A stretch of 64,000 nt of DNA. Source: Blumeriella jaapii. Lineage: Eukaryota; Ascomycota; Leotiomycetes; Helotiales; Drepanopezizaceae. The translations under genes and the position numbers were made by a program. Positions 33,523 to 45,400 of this stretch are shown here, in pieces. The stretch spans positions 2,046,001 through 2,110,000 of the forward strand of contig VWND01000001.1 in assembly GCA_009599575.1 (NCBI GenBank), given 5' to 3'. Every line of letters begins with the position of its first letter. Positions within the stretch are counted from its first letter, which is position 1. Under the pieces are notes generated by a model, which saw only the letters and a list, made by a program, of their open reading frames with translations, searched no databases and was not told the DNA's origin.

Positions 33523-34078
33523 ATGCAAATTGCGATGCGGCGACACATCCTCAAGTGAAGATCACGGCGCCGTGCCAACGAAACCAAACAAGACAGAGCC
33601 CAGCCGCTGATCAGCATCAAGCGAGCAAGCAAGCCACCTCCCTACCTACTGTACAGTACTATACCCGATAGCAAAATCCCCGGCAATGCGCACCAGGGTC
33701 CACTGACAAACAAACGAGCGAGCACTCAGCTCGCCGAGTGGCAATCTTCGGGGGATATGAGAGAGATCCCAGGGGGGGGACAGGCAGATGGAGAGCGTAG
33801 GTGCTGGGTATGACTATGAGGGATCGACTAATAAAGAACATGGAGAGTTTCCGGTAGGTAGGTGGGTAGGTGGGTAGGTAAGTTGGTAGGTAAATGAAAG
33901 AAAGACTTGAACTGCGCGTGGGGCTTCGTGATAGGGAGGGTCGAGGAGGAGAGTATCAACTAGTGTAAGAGGGAAAGAAAAGAAAGGAAGGCGAATGCAT
34001 GGAGAAATTCTCTTTTCCCAAGCTGAGGTGGAACTCGGATGGTGAGATGAGAGGAGCTCTGAAGAATAGGTATGTATG

Positions 34079-34105
34079 TACTGTACTGTACTGTACTGTA
34101 CTGTA
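34079..34105. repeat. pentamer array TA(CTGTA)5
   Basis: Five perfect CTGTA units after TA; the longest uninterrupted CTGTA run seen in the window. Confidence 0.95.
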
Positions 34106-34309
34106 CAATACTTACTCGTCTTTCAAGATATGTACAGTAACATGCTCTTACGTATTGTATTGCACCAGGCTCTCTTTCTTCAGCACCAAAAAGATAAGCC
34201 GTTCCCCTCATCTGGTTTGCAAAGAGTAAAGCCACGATCTCGTGTGGCAAAGCTCTCTGATACCTCAGATCTCCCGAGTCTGCGGTTTTTGGGGGAGGGG
34301 GGGGGTGGG

Positions 34310-34331
34310 TACTGTACTGTACTGTACTGTA
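34310..34331. repeat. pentamer array TA(CTGTA)4
   Basis: Four perfect CTGTA units after TA, immediately downstream of a G-rich run. Confidence 0.95.
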
Positions 34332-34988
34332 CGTTGCAGAAAAGCTCGCTTGCGTACTGTACTTCTAGTAGTACTGGACATTCAGTACGTACAGCACGTC
34401 GCAGCGCAACTAAGGTGATCGTTGGTTTCGCCGGCTGATACCACCCACCACCACGAGATAGCTTCTGGAAGTAAACGCGAACTGCGCATTCGAAGCTTGA
34501 ATCGTCGAACCGGGAAGTTTCGAGAGGATCCATGTTTCCCCAGGGCAACACGTGCGTGCCTATCACCATCTCCTGGCCCCAACATGCAGCGAGCGTTCTG
34601 GTGGACAGGGGCAGGGTTCCAATCCGACTTTGCAATTTTTCATTTTTGGGACAGTTCACCAGGGGCCTACGCCACGTGGGAGAGAAAGGAAAAAAGAGAA
34701 TTTCGGTCTTGGATGGTTTGGAGCCGAAAAAGTGAGAAACCGAAGTTTTCCTCTCTGCCGCTGACTTGCAAGCGTTGCCTCCCCATATGCATGCAGGCAG
34801 CCATAGATTATGCGGGCAGATAGTGCACAGACGAGGTACTGGACAGTACATCCTGTACATTTGTAGACCGGGTGTACCGTACTGTAGTTGGGACGTGTCA
34901 GCCAGCGTCGGAGGTGCTGTCCTGTATGTAAGTCGTGGTGGTGTGTGGCGGGCCGGTACCAGATGGCGAGACATTTCGATGGGCGACG

Positions 34989-35040
34989 TGTTTTCGGACA
35001 GTGTTTTCGGATCATGTTTTCGGATCATGTTTTCGGACAG
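34989..35040 (+). repeat. 13-bp tandem repeat, 4 copies
   Basis: Four exact-length units of TGTTTTCGGA followed by CAG or TCA, in the order CAG, TCA, TCA, CAG. Confidence 0.95.
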
Positions 35041-35257
35041 GACCGTACATCACAGGCGAGAAGGACATCGTCCAAGAGCCACATCAGATAAGGAGAGGCG
35101 AGTCAGCATGCCTCGGAATCCGGTCTGAGCGTGAAGTATGTTTAGAGGAGGTCAAGAGGATGTCAAGAGGAAGAAAAAATCATGATGCCAAAGAGAGACG
35201 ATCGGTGGATTCTTAGTCTCGTACCTGGATAACGCTACGACCGACCGGGTCAAGAGG

Positions 35258-35303
35258 GACGCTAGGGACGCTAGGGGCACTAGGGATACTAGGGACGCTC
35301 GAG
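35258..35303 (+). repeat. about 10-bp tandem repeat GGGACGCTA
   Basis: Four to five degenerate copies of a 9-10-bp unit (variants GGGACGCTA, GGGGCACTA, GGGATACTA). Confidence 0.85.
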
Positions 35304-35869
35304 GTGGGTCCAGGGGGCTCTGGGGCCGGGAAAAGAGAAAGTGGGGTGGGGCGGGTGGAGTTGGGCTGGGGTTAGGCCATGTTGGGGTTAGCGCGGAAAG
35401 TCAAATATATACCGTACAGTACATAGCGTACATACCGTAGTACAGACCTTACGGCGCACATATTACAGCACGACCGTACGGTAGAGTATTTACGACTGTA
35501 TGTACGGTATGTACCTAACGGTAGGCACGGTATGTACTGTGTGTACGATATACTATAAACTGTCGTCAAGCACTCTCTTGTCTGTCACCGGTACAGATAC
35601 GTACGATGAGTGCATCTCGTGTGTGGTCCTGTACAGTCCATCCAGTACGTACAGTACCCAGCACCCAGTACATAGGACTTCTACATAACAGTACACACAA
35701 TCCCATCCCGACCCACTCACTCACGGCTCCTGGTCGTCGGCTGGGAGACTCGACGTCAACCCCCCATCCCCCCGCCGAAGTTGCTTGGCCAATCTGATAC
35801 GGGGCAACGGCATCCTCGAGATGACACTATTTACACAGTACACGCGTAGCATGTAAGTACGACGTGCGG

Positions 35870-35912
35870 TACTGTGCTGGCTGTACTGTGCTGGCTGTAC
35901 TGTGCTGGCTGT
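35870..35912 (+). repeat. 14-bp tandem repeat, 3 copies
   Basis: Three copies of ACTGTGCTGGCTGT, built on the same CTGT core as the pentamer arrays and followed by TATTGTACTG. Confidence 0.9.
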
Positions 35913-37040
35913 ATTGTACTGAACTGTGTACTGTACTGTACGATACCTACAGATGAATCAAGCCCAACTCTCCCGGTACTGCACAATACATAGCGTACTG
36001 CACACATACTGTACCTACTGTACATACCTACTCTACCTACTGTACCTACTCTACCTACAACTGTACCTACTCTACCTACTGTACCTTCGTACAGTACTGT
36101 ATCCTGCACCCGAGTCGTGGTGGCGGTCTGACGGGCCAGACATGCAGCCCCAACCCCTGTGTTTGGACCCCCCTCCAGCCGTTAGCCCGGCCAAGATCTA
36201 AAATTTCCTCTTTGGGCCCAAGTGGATGTGTTTACCGCTAATTACGGCCCTGTGCTATCCTGTCCTGATCCTGCACCGTCAACCAAAAAAAAACAAACCA
36301 CTTGAAACTCGTCCTCAGACCTCCCCGACCGACATGCCTCTACCTCTGACTTCGACGACCTCTTATTTCGACGCGTGTTGCATCATCATCTTTCCCCATC
36401 GCACATCATCATCATCATCATCGTCCTCGTCAAAGCTCGTCCGCTAGAGCCGACCTTCTTCGACGCCCGCCCGCTCGCCCGCCCGCCAGCCAGCCAGCCC
36501 CAGGTGCCACCGACTCGTTCAACTCCCTCCTCACTTACTCAATCACTCACTCATTCATCTCATCACCATTCCTCCGCCTCGTCCGGGGATCCAGCGTGGC
36601 CGCGTGCGTCGGTCCCTTCATTCCCAACGGCATCATCCTGGTGCCAACAGGAAATCTTCCCCCCTTCCCAGGCTCCCCTGTACAGCACGGTACATACCCA
36701 TCCTCCATTCCATTCCGACCCTCTCCTGGCCAGCCAATAGCAAGCGCCGTGGGCCAGAGAAAAGCCGTCTGCGACCCAGGATCGAATCAGAAAACACAAA
36801 CAAACCCGCGGCCTGTTCGCCTGTCGCAAACACATTTTCCCCAGCCCATCCTGTCGCATCCAACGCCAGGCAAGGCAACGCAACGCAACCCCATACAACA
36901 CCACACATCACAACACCACACAACACCACACAACACCACACCATACAACACCATACAACACCACACAACAACTGCCCGCGATACCCGGATCTTCTCCCCT
37001 CCCTCGCCCATCACCGTCGCCGCCGCCGCCGCGTCCCACC

Positions 37041-38286
37041 ATGGCTACCGTGTCGAAATCGCAGAAGACGCCCTACAACACGCGACGAAAGTCGCTTTCG
37101 TTGCCTTCTCTAGGCATACATGTGCCCGTCACTCACGCCTCCAGAGCGGCTGCCCGACTCTCACCACCTTCAGCGTCATCCCCAAGTTCCGAGCAGTCGC
37201 CCTTCAAGAAGTGCAAACGCGCGCATGGAGAGTCGCCGTCCATGTCCCCGCCCCCCAAACGAGTGGCGATCAAGTACGATAACACGCCGCCCCCGTCGCC
37301 TGCGGCCGACGCTCATGACGCGACCGACGAGCTGAGGCCGAGAGAGATTTCTCTGGAGGGCATCAAGGACGAAATCGTCGAGGGCGTGATTGTGCAGCTA
37401 CAGAAGACCGGGAACAGGCCTCATCTGGTCAAAGAACTCGCTGCGATCCTGTCGCAAAGCCTCAAAATCGTGGAACAGTAAGCACTGAAGCCCCGTCGGG
37501 AAAACGCCACGCTGACTTTCCCTCAGGTCTGCGAACCCCTCTGCGATCATCTCGTCGCGACTGGCCTCGTATCTGAAGCGACCGTCATGGACCGCTCTGG
37601 CTCCGTGTCCAGTGGCAAAGGAGTTGGAATCTGTACATCCGCGCCGCACGTACTTCTACCTGACAACGTACCCTCACCAACCCATGCCCGATGCGTCCAC
37701 GGCGCACTTTCAGTCGCGAGCCATCATCTCGCCCTCGATCTCCAGCGCCGCGTCGCGATCCGACGACGCCGACGCCGAGCGGAGAAGGGAGCTCTCGCCA
37801 TCCCCCGAAGTCGACCTGTCCTCCCCCGAACTGGAAGACGACGACATGGCAACGCCTCCCACGCCCACAGGGTCTTTCTCTGGCCGAGCGATCCCCGCGC
37901 CGCGAAACCACCGGGCCACCTCGCCCCCCCTGGAGAAGGACGAGAAGGAATTCACTCAGACCGCTCGGGGGATGCAGAAGCGGAAGCTTAGCGCAGACGT
38001 CCCGACGAGTGGAGTCCCGTCGGAAATGACGGATCAGCCAACACGAAACCTAGACGACTCGCTCTTCGGCGAAGCTCGGACCCTCAGCGTCCTAAACTCG
38101 TCGGTCTTCGTCAGCAGCCCAGCCATGAAGCCCACGATGGGCAGCGGCGTCACGTTCAGCGCGATGAAGAGGCATTTCGACGAGTCCATCGACTGGCCCG
38201 ACTTCTCCGTCCGCTGGGACATGCGCAGTCCCGAGCACGTCGAGCTCGACGAGCTCGATTGCATGTTTGACGACTTTGATTGTTGA
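37041..38286 (+). CDS. GDS1-type winged-helix protein
   Basis: Exons are 37041-37477 and 37527-38286 (49-nt intron), 398 aa. The basic, Ser/Pro-rich N-terminus (MATVSKSQKTPYNTRRKSLS) suggests a nuclear protein. Residues about 105-205 form the winged-helix domain of the yeast Gds1 family: ISLEGIKDEIVEGVIVQLQK, LVKELAAILSQSLKIVEQSA, SAIISSRLASYLKRPSWTAL and HPRRTYFYLTTYPHQP. The rest is disordered with many SP sites. The acidic C-terminus (EHVELDELDCMFDDFDC) could be an activation tail. Family function is poorly defined; a transcriptional role is inferred from the fold. The exon-2 splice (GAACA|GTAAGC) restores Gln. Confidence 0.85.
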
Positions 38287-40739
38287 TCACGATGATCAAA
38301 GCTTGCTGTTCTGTTCGATTCGTTGTACCTGCCTTTACCCAACTCTAGATTTTTCGGGCTTCGCGGCCCCCTTTTACGGCCTCCTCTTCCTCTCCGAGAG
38401 AGAGAGTGTGTGTGTGTGTTCTGGAAATTCTGTAAGATCTCGCGCTAGAAACCAGGAAGACTGGAAACTTGAGAAGAGCCGGGCCCACAAAAGAATCCGC
38501 TCCTTCAAGCTAGGCATTTGCTCCAAGAGACGGGAAGCGAAGAAACCAGAGTAGACGGACGCGCATAGACATGCGGAAGACGACTCTGCTTTCAATTTCG
38601 TTTGAGTTTGCGCTTTTGGCGATTATTTCTTGGGAGGGGCGGTGGGGGGGGGGGGAGGGGGGCAGATCATGCTGTCTGTTTGTTGATCGCGGCGGGGGTT
38701 CGAGTAGTGCGCGCTTGCTTGCGCGGTTGGAGATGGGTGGGATACCGGCGTTTGCGGAGCGTGTGTGTGTGGCATCTCAAAATCATCTGCCTCTGCGAAA
38801 TTTACGAGTCTGTATTTGTATTCCATATACCTGCCTACGCGAGCTGAGAGGGGCGAGGAAGAGACAAGCGGGCGGTTGTGGACGCCGGGTGGCGCCCTCG
38901 CTCTTCTTCACGGCGTGGGCTTGATTTTCGGCGCGCGCGACCAGAAATGCTGGGTTTTGATATCCCCGAATTGCAAGACGAAAGAAAGACATGCTTCTCT
39001 TCTCCACACCCACTGCACTGCACTGCACTCACCTTGCGTTCTTCTCTTTCTCCCTTCTGACCTTTATTGCCGGGCGTCGGTCGGGAAGCTTGACCATGTT
39101 CTTGCTGATGATGTTCTTGCTGACGATATGATGATGATACTGTATTGTCGACCATCTGGAGTGGGGGCCCAGTGAGCCCGCGCACCCTCCTCATGCCTCC
39201 CTTGGGGTATTGGAGACGGGCTAAGCTGGGGCGGGGGGGAAGGGGGGGGGGGATCTCTATCTACAAAATGTAAAGTAAGTACTGTAGTCCTCGAGAGAGC
39301 AGTCACTCTGTTAGTCGTATGGAAGAAATGTTTGGTCGATGGGCCCGCTGTTTGAGCCTGTACTGTGCTGTATATACTGTGCTGTATGTATGTACTGTGC
39401 TGTAAATACTGTGCTGTAAGTGCTGTAAGTACTGTGCTGTGCTGTAAATACTGTATACCTACCTAAGATAGAGATAGGGTAGGCAGGATGTCTTTCTTTC
39501 CTTTTCAATCCAATCCAGCTCAGCTCATCTCATCTCAACTCCCTTTCTCTCCTCTCCCTCTTTGGCGTCTCTTTCTTCTTCACTTGTCTTTTTTTCACTT
39601 GTCTTTTCTGATGGGGCTTGGGTCCAGATCGGTACGACGACGTTTGCTTGCTTGCTTGCTTTTTTGGTTTGTTTTTTGCTTTGCTTTGCGAGTGCAAGAT
39701 TGAAGAAGCAGAAGGAGGAGGAGGAGAAGGAGGAGGAGGAGGAGAAGGAGTAGAAGAAGAAGAAACGAAGAACGAGGCTCAATAAACAGCGAGGGGAGAA
39801 AGAAAAGGGAGTGAAAGCGAAAAGGGCAGGAGAAGAAGCGTGGGAGAGGGTTGGGGGGGGGGGGGGGGGGGGGTAGAGGGAGGGAAAAAAAAAAAAAAAG
39901 GGGGGGAAATAAAAAAAAAATTGAAGAAAAAAAAAAAAAAAAAGGAAGAAAATGAAAAGAAAATGAAAATGAATAAGAAAAAAAATAAGGAATAAAAAGA
40001 AAATAAGGAATAAAAAGAAAATAAGGAATAAAAAGAAAATAAGGAAGAAAAAGAAAATAAGGAAGAAAAAGAAAAGCACAAGAAGAGGAACAACCCCCCT
40101 CTCTCCCGCTCCCCTAGCAGAGGAAAGGGAACCAAAACACAGTCATCTAGCGAGGAAGAACCCCCTCCCCTCCCCCGGCCGAAAAAACAAGTAAAAGAGA
40201 GAGAGATCAACCCGCAGTATCCATCCCATTCGCCGGCCTGACAATAAGCAAAAGCAGAAGACAGGAAAGGGTCGCTCGCTAGCTAGCTAGCTAGCTATGG
40301 ATGGATGGATGGACGGTGGTGGAGTCGGGTCGAGTAGCTAGCTATGCTGTTGGCTGGCTGTATCTGTATCTGTATCTGTACTCTTTCTTGACCCGCCCAA
40401 TGAACCAGCCAGCTAGACGGGAGAAATCTCCAACGCAGGCAGTAAACTACAGGCCCACCATCATCACATCGATGGGAGCTGCAGCGTTGGAGGACAAGAT
40501 ATCGTGCAGTAGGGAGGACATCGTGCGTGTTAGCTAGTGAAGAAAGAACAGATGTTTGCCGTGACTGCGATTTAGGGGAAGAGTGGAGCGCCGTGAAACG
40601 GAGCGAGGAATGGAGCAGATAGGTAGACAGTCCGAGGAAAATGACATAAAAAATCCGATTCGACCTGGGGTATCATATATCTTGTACGCCTAAATCTCAT
40701 CACCATCTCGAAAGCCGACGCAACGCAACCCACATGCCC
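38287..40739. other. 2.5-kb gene-free region between convergent genes
   Basis: No gene seen. It contains a G-run near 38645-38665, another near 39240, degenerate CTGTG/CTGTA units at 39245-39455, and the purine-rich block at 39703-40080. There are also (GCTA)n and (GGAT)n tracts at 40270-40312 and a CTGTAT triplet repeat near 40360. Both flanking genes end here. Confidence 0.6.
39703..40080 (+). repeat. purine-rich tract with 19-20-bp A-rich tandem repeats
   Basis: About 380 nt with very few pyrimidines on the plus strand: GAGGAG repeats, a G-run of about 20 near 39853-39873, A-runs near 39887-39945, then several copies of a unit like AAAATAAGGAATAAAAAGA between about 39960 and 40075. Homopolymer lengths here may not be accurate in the assembly. 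Confidence 0.85.
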
Positions 40740-42018
40740 TCAAGGCCTCCCACCCCTCGACCGCCTCCTGTGCAAGCCCACCCGCTCGCCCCCCTCACTG
40801 AAACTCGTCCCAATACCGGAATCCGTCATGCCCCTCCTATCATCCCCAGCCTCGTCGTCCTCGTCGTCGGCGTCCACGAGCCCCGTCCCCTCCAGCGCGG
40901 CATACTCCTCGCTATCCTCGTCTTTGACAACGGGCTCGTCCCTGGCCTTCGGCACGAAGCGCAACGGCGCCTGTCTGCCATACGTAGGAAAGGTGCGCGG
41001 CGTATCCGAAAGGTCAGGCTCGTCGCTCTCTCCCTCCTCATCCTTAGTCGGCACCGCGGCGCCATCCCCCTCCTCTTTCACCTCTCCCTTGCCGTCCTTG
41101 CTGCCAAACGCAGTCCTAAGCAGCAGCCACCCGACGGCGGCAAACAGGACCTCGGCGCCCCAAAACGCCGCCGTGAAGGCGACGAACGAAATGATGCGGT
41201 GATTGTACATCACCCATCGCAGACCCTCAAACCGAGCCTTGAACATGATCTTCACGTCGTAGACCTGGACTTCCTGGCCCGCTTGCAGCTCGAGCATGGC
41301 GAACGCGGGCACGTGCTTCCGCCCGCGCGGGAAGAAGGCCGACTCGGCCATGGGGATGTGCAGCGTCTCGGACTCGCGTTTGAGGCCGAAAATGTAGAGG
41401 GGCAGGGAGAAGAGACGCTCGGAAAGGGAGACGAGGCGCGAGGTGTAGGTCAGAATGGCGGGACGGCGGGAGAAGAATAGTATGTCGTCTGGAGACAGGG
41501 CGAGGGTCGATCGGGGATTGGGCGTGCTCGTGTAGGCCTCGGGAGCCGAGGGAGGAGGCGTGTACGAGCGAGAGAGGAGCGAGAGAGCGAGCATGAAGTT
41601 GCCTTGGTGTAGGTTCGGCGGGGAGCGCGGGAGGTGGAGGGAGAGGGTTATGTCGTACGGCTGTTGGGAGACGAGGTCGCTCGAGAGGGGCGTGATGCCA
41701 TAAGGATGGGGGCCGTCGCTGGGGGGGAGGTCAGCGATCTGGGTATGGTCAAAGGATGGGATTGGGAGGGAGAGTTACCCATATTGGAGATGGATGACAC
41801 GCTCGATGCCTATCTGAGGAATGTAGTTGTAGTAGAAGAGGATATATGCAAAGACTGCGAAACCCAACAAGACGCTGGCTGTGATCGCGAACAGCAAAGT
41901 GTTGAGATATGCCTTGCGCGCGGGTTTGGACGTTGCGACACGGACGGGCTTGAGAACGAGGTCCTGCAGAATGTCAGTCTTGTTATTTGGCCGTAGGATT
42001 GGACTTCATAATGACCAT
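40740..42018 (-). CDS. SEI1: seipin (lipid-droplet assembly protein), start codon tentative
   Basis: ER-membrane protein that organises lipid-droplet formation. Confident exons on the minus strand: 41963-41779 and 41718-40740. First transmembrane span is in AYLNTLLFAITASVLLGFAV; the seipin core begins YNYIPQIGIERVIHLQYGDG. The lumenal domain runs to FKARFEGLRWVMYNHRIIS, then the second span AFWGAEVLFAAVGWLLL and an acidic cytosolic tail. Exon 41963 begins in mid-protein (DLVLKPVRVATSKPA) and an in-frame stop lies just upstream. A preceding exon is therefore required. The nearest fit is an ATG at 42018-42016 followed at once by GT, which would be a start-codon-only exon (52-nt intron). A more distant first exon is also possible. 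Length with this start is 388 aa. Confidence 0.85.
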
Positions 42019-42497
42019 CGTTGATGCCCTGCAGTGCCGTAGCGGGCAAAGAGCAGGAGGACGTGTTGTGTCCTGGCCAGGCGATGTTGGGGATGGAGCT
42101 TGGTGGATGATGTCGACGCCCGAGTTCGTATCACATGCTTTTACTCGCCTGAGGAGAGGGGTAGTCGAAACAAACAAAACAACCAAGGTGCCGGTAGTCT
42201 ACAATCGGGCAGGGACAAGGTGACATGGGAACGTATACATCAATTGAACAGAGACTTTACTGTGTGTAGGCTTGCAATGTTTGAATGGGGATAGCTTGCA
42301 ATTAATCTTTACTTCTTTTCGCCCAATTCAGCTCCGGCATATACAGTCAAAACGATTGTGACTTTGACAGACTATCGCTCCCTTGATTGAACGAACTACC
42401 ACCAATTGACGCAGATTCAACAATCGCTCGTGGACCCAAATTTCCAGCTTGATCTCCGCGCAACCGAACAAAAGTAGAGAGAAAGTAAAGAAACCGC
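41964..42497. other. seipin upstream region
   Basis: 534 bp between the confident seipin exon and the stop codon of the F-BAR gene. It must hold the seipin promoter and first exon. No other gene seen. Confidence 0.45.
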
Positions 42498-45400
42498 CTA
42501 GCAGTTCTGTAGATAATTACTCGGCACGAGACCTGGTCGGCCATTCTTTCCAGCCACCTCAGCCTCCCACCATCCATCGTCTTGGAGTCGCAAAACAGCA
42601 AGCACATCGCCTTTGGCGAAGCTCAGTTCCTCGGGAATAGCTGCTTGATACATGTACATTGCACGTGCTATCAATGGTTAGTACGTTGTGGGCTAACGCC
42701 TTGGAATTGGCATGACTTACCAAAATGAAGGATAGGACGTCCCTCTCGGTTGAATTGTCGGACATCCGCAACACTCTTGCTTCGCTGACGAGAGAGTTGC
42801 TGATTTGACTGGCTTCCTCCATACTGGCTCATGGCTCTCGAATTGGCAGATCCTCGGCCACCTCTCTGAGATCCGCCATACTGGGATCCACCGTATTGGG
42901 ATCCATAGCCATCGTCGGGAGCAGGGGCAAGCTGCATCTGCATGGACATGTCGTGACTGCTGTTCGGTCTCTGTTGATCGCGGAAAGGAGCTGGCGAAAC
43001 AGCACGTGCTACATCACCGGGGGAATTGTGGCGGTAGTGCTGATCCGAGCCACGCTTTTGAGGACTCGAAGATGGGGCACGAGATCGCTGACCGCCGGCA
43101 TAAGGGTTTGGAGAGGCGGATCGGTATGATTGCCTTGCGTCGGCTTGCACAAGAGGTCGTGGTGATACGCTGCGGGGAGGCGCTGGCGATGTAGCCCGTG
43201 GCATGTCGCTTCCTCGAGTGACTGGACGTGATTGCGACCCTGATCCGTATCCAGCCTGGGATCCTGGTCTTGATGGACTGAACATTGTCTGGGTCTGATC
43301 CACATACTTTTGTCGACTTTGCTGCATGGCTTTGGACGTGAAAGCTGGCTGCGGCAAGCCGAGTCTCTGCACTGGTTGGTCGTATGAGGGAGGAGGAGTG
43401 CCTCGCATGCCACCGATCACCGAAACATTGGTCATCTGAGATCCGATCGGCCTTGCGCTGGGAGTTGCCCCCGGTGCTGGAGTTGCGACTCCGTGGTAGT
43501 TGTCCGCCGAGATCCGCTTTGACGAGGCTTTTGTCACCCCCTTCAACTCAGCTAAGGCTTGCGCAATCGGGTCAAGATCTTCCTGTTCCTGCTGTACTTG
43601 CTGTGCTTTAGGTGGTGAAGTCTTGCTCCTCTTATCAGAGGCTGTGACATCAAACACATTGTTTCCAACATTCAGTGCAAAGGTTGCACGAGGATCGATA
43701 GGTTCTGGACTTAGTGCAGGTCTGTCGCTAATCATGTTTTGCGAGTCCTGACCAAAAAGTTGCGGTCTACGGAAAGAGCTGCTTTGGGTATTGGCGGTTG
43801 ATCTTGCTGACCAAGTGTTGCGGTTGGATGTTGTCACGGCTTGTTGGTCCTTCTCCTTGTTGCTCTTACGTCTGAATGGGCTATGGCCCTGAAAGAACCC
43901 GCTCTTCTTCTTTACCACTTGTTTCTCGGGAGAAGGTGCAACTTGCTTGACCGGAGAGGTCTTGCCACTAGCAGGATCGTTGGTCGAAAACGATGTTGGG
44001 TTGGAATATTCGCTATTCGAGTCACGGCTGGATGGTCTCGCGCCGCTATGAGCAGAACTTCTGTCAGACGCAGGTGCTGTACGGCAAAGCATTGTCATTC
44101 CATCCATGGGGTAAGGGTCGTGCGGTACTGCGGCAAGAGGCCCATGCTTTGATTGTTCATAGGTGAGTTGATTTTGCTGACGTGGGGCTTCTTGCTGCAC
44201 ATGCCTCTGTTGAGTTTGATACTCAAGTTGATGGCGAGAAGCTTGTCTCGGTTGCTGCTGTTCAAGCCTTTGCTGTTGACGATTGTGATTCGGTTGGTAC
44301 TCAACCTGAGGCTGTCTGACCGGCTGGTACTCAGCTTGAGGTTTTCTGACGGGCGGGGGCTGGTACTCGACCTGCTTCGCAGGTGGGGGCTGGTAATCCT
44401 CGACACGTGCTTGTTTTGACCTATCCGCCAATGCCTTTTGTGGAGTGACGGTAGTCTCACGACTTGGGGGCGTCTCGGGTTCTTGAGTACGGCTTTTGGT
44501 GAGAACAGCCTGTGGATCGTGATGAGAATCGAACACGGATGGCTGTGGCGAGGAGCTTCTATAGGCTGGATTGATAGTGCGTGGAAACTGAGCAACGGAG
44601 TAATGATCGTCCTCTGAAGCTTCCGATGCCGTATCGCTCACATCTCCGCGGCAGAAGTTGATGTATTTGGGCGGATCTGGAATCTCCTGGCCTGTACCGC
44701 AATCCTTGATGAAACTGGCGATATCCTTCTCGACTTCGCAGTTCTCAAGTGACAGTCGAACCTTTTCGCATGAAGCATCATCGCTCACACAGACGGTCGA
44801 AGCGATATTGGCAAAGCTCCAAAGACTGCTCTTCGTAAAGTCTAACCTCTCCTCCTCGAGGTCTTGAAACTTGTCAGCGGCAGCTTTCCAATCCCGGTTC
44901 CAGCGGCCCGTTGTCTCCTCGAGTGCCTTAACTGCATTTTCGTATTCCGTGTTCGATGTCGCGAGATTGACCTGTGTCTTTTCCAGCTTGGCTTTGTTCT
45001 TTCTTTCCTCCTGGCCCATGACCATATGACCCTGTGCCAAATAGCCCTTGATCTTGAGGCACTCTTGCTCGTACTTGTCCCTGGTCTGCTGGTGTCAGTA
45101 TAGATAGCACACCCATCTTAGAACACATACCTTGTTGACATGGTTTGTCTGCTGTACCTTTACCTTCAACAGCTTCTCGATACCATTCTGCACAATCTTT
45201 CGTCGCTCTTTCATAGCTCCCGCAAATGCTGCCAGCGGCTCCTCTAATTCCGTCTTCATCTGGCTGGCGATATTCTGGTGCGACTTTCCCATCTGCTCCA
45301 CCTCTCCTCGCATGACGTCTAAAGACGCCCTCAAGGTTCCGGCCTCCTGAGATCCCAACGGCTTGCGTGCTAGAGCGAGCAACTTGCGGGCATACTCATC

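Larger units (their letters stand above)
31843..37040. other. 5.2-kb gene-free island of short repeats
   Basis: No convincing gene: open frames here are low-complexity, overlap on both strands and lack splice-supported continuity. It is dense in CAGTA/CTGTA arrays (32572-32598, 33038-33059, 34079-34105, 34310-34331) and single TACAGTA/TACTGTA copies. It also has a CATA/CACA microsatellite (33466-33522), GTAG repeats (33850-33890), a 13-bp array (34989-35040), a 10-bp array (35258-35303), 14-bp units (35870-35912) and CTAC repeats (36005-36080). From about 36300 the DNA is the leader of the GDS1-like gene, with an ACACC/ACAAC repeat at 36895-36970. Confidence 0.65.

Noticed and set aside
34180..35028. 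282-codon minus-strand frame in the repeat island
   Set aside because: It runs through CTGTA arrays, has no family features and overlaps other frames on both strands.
40734..41480. 248-codon plus-strand frame over seipin
   Set aside because: Antisense shadow of the seipin C-terminal exon, whose protein is conserved.
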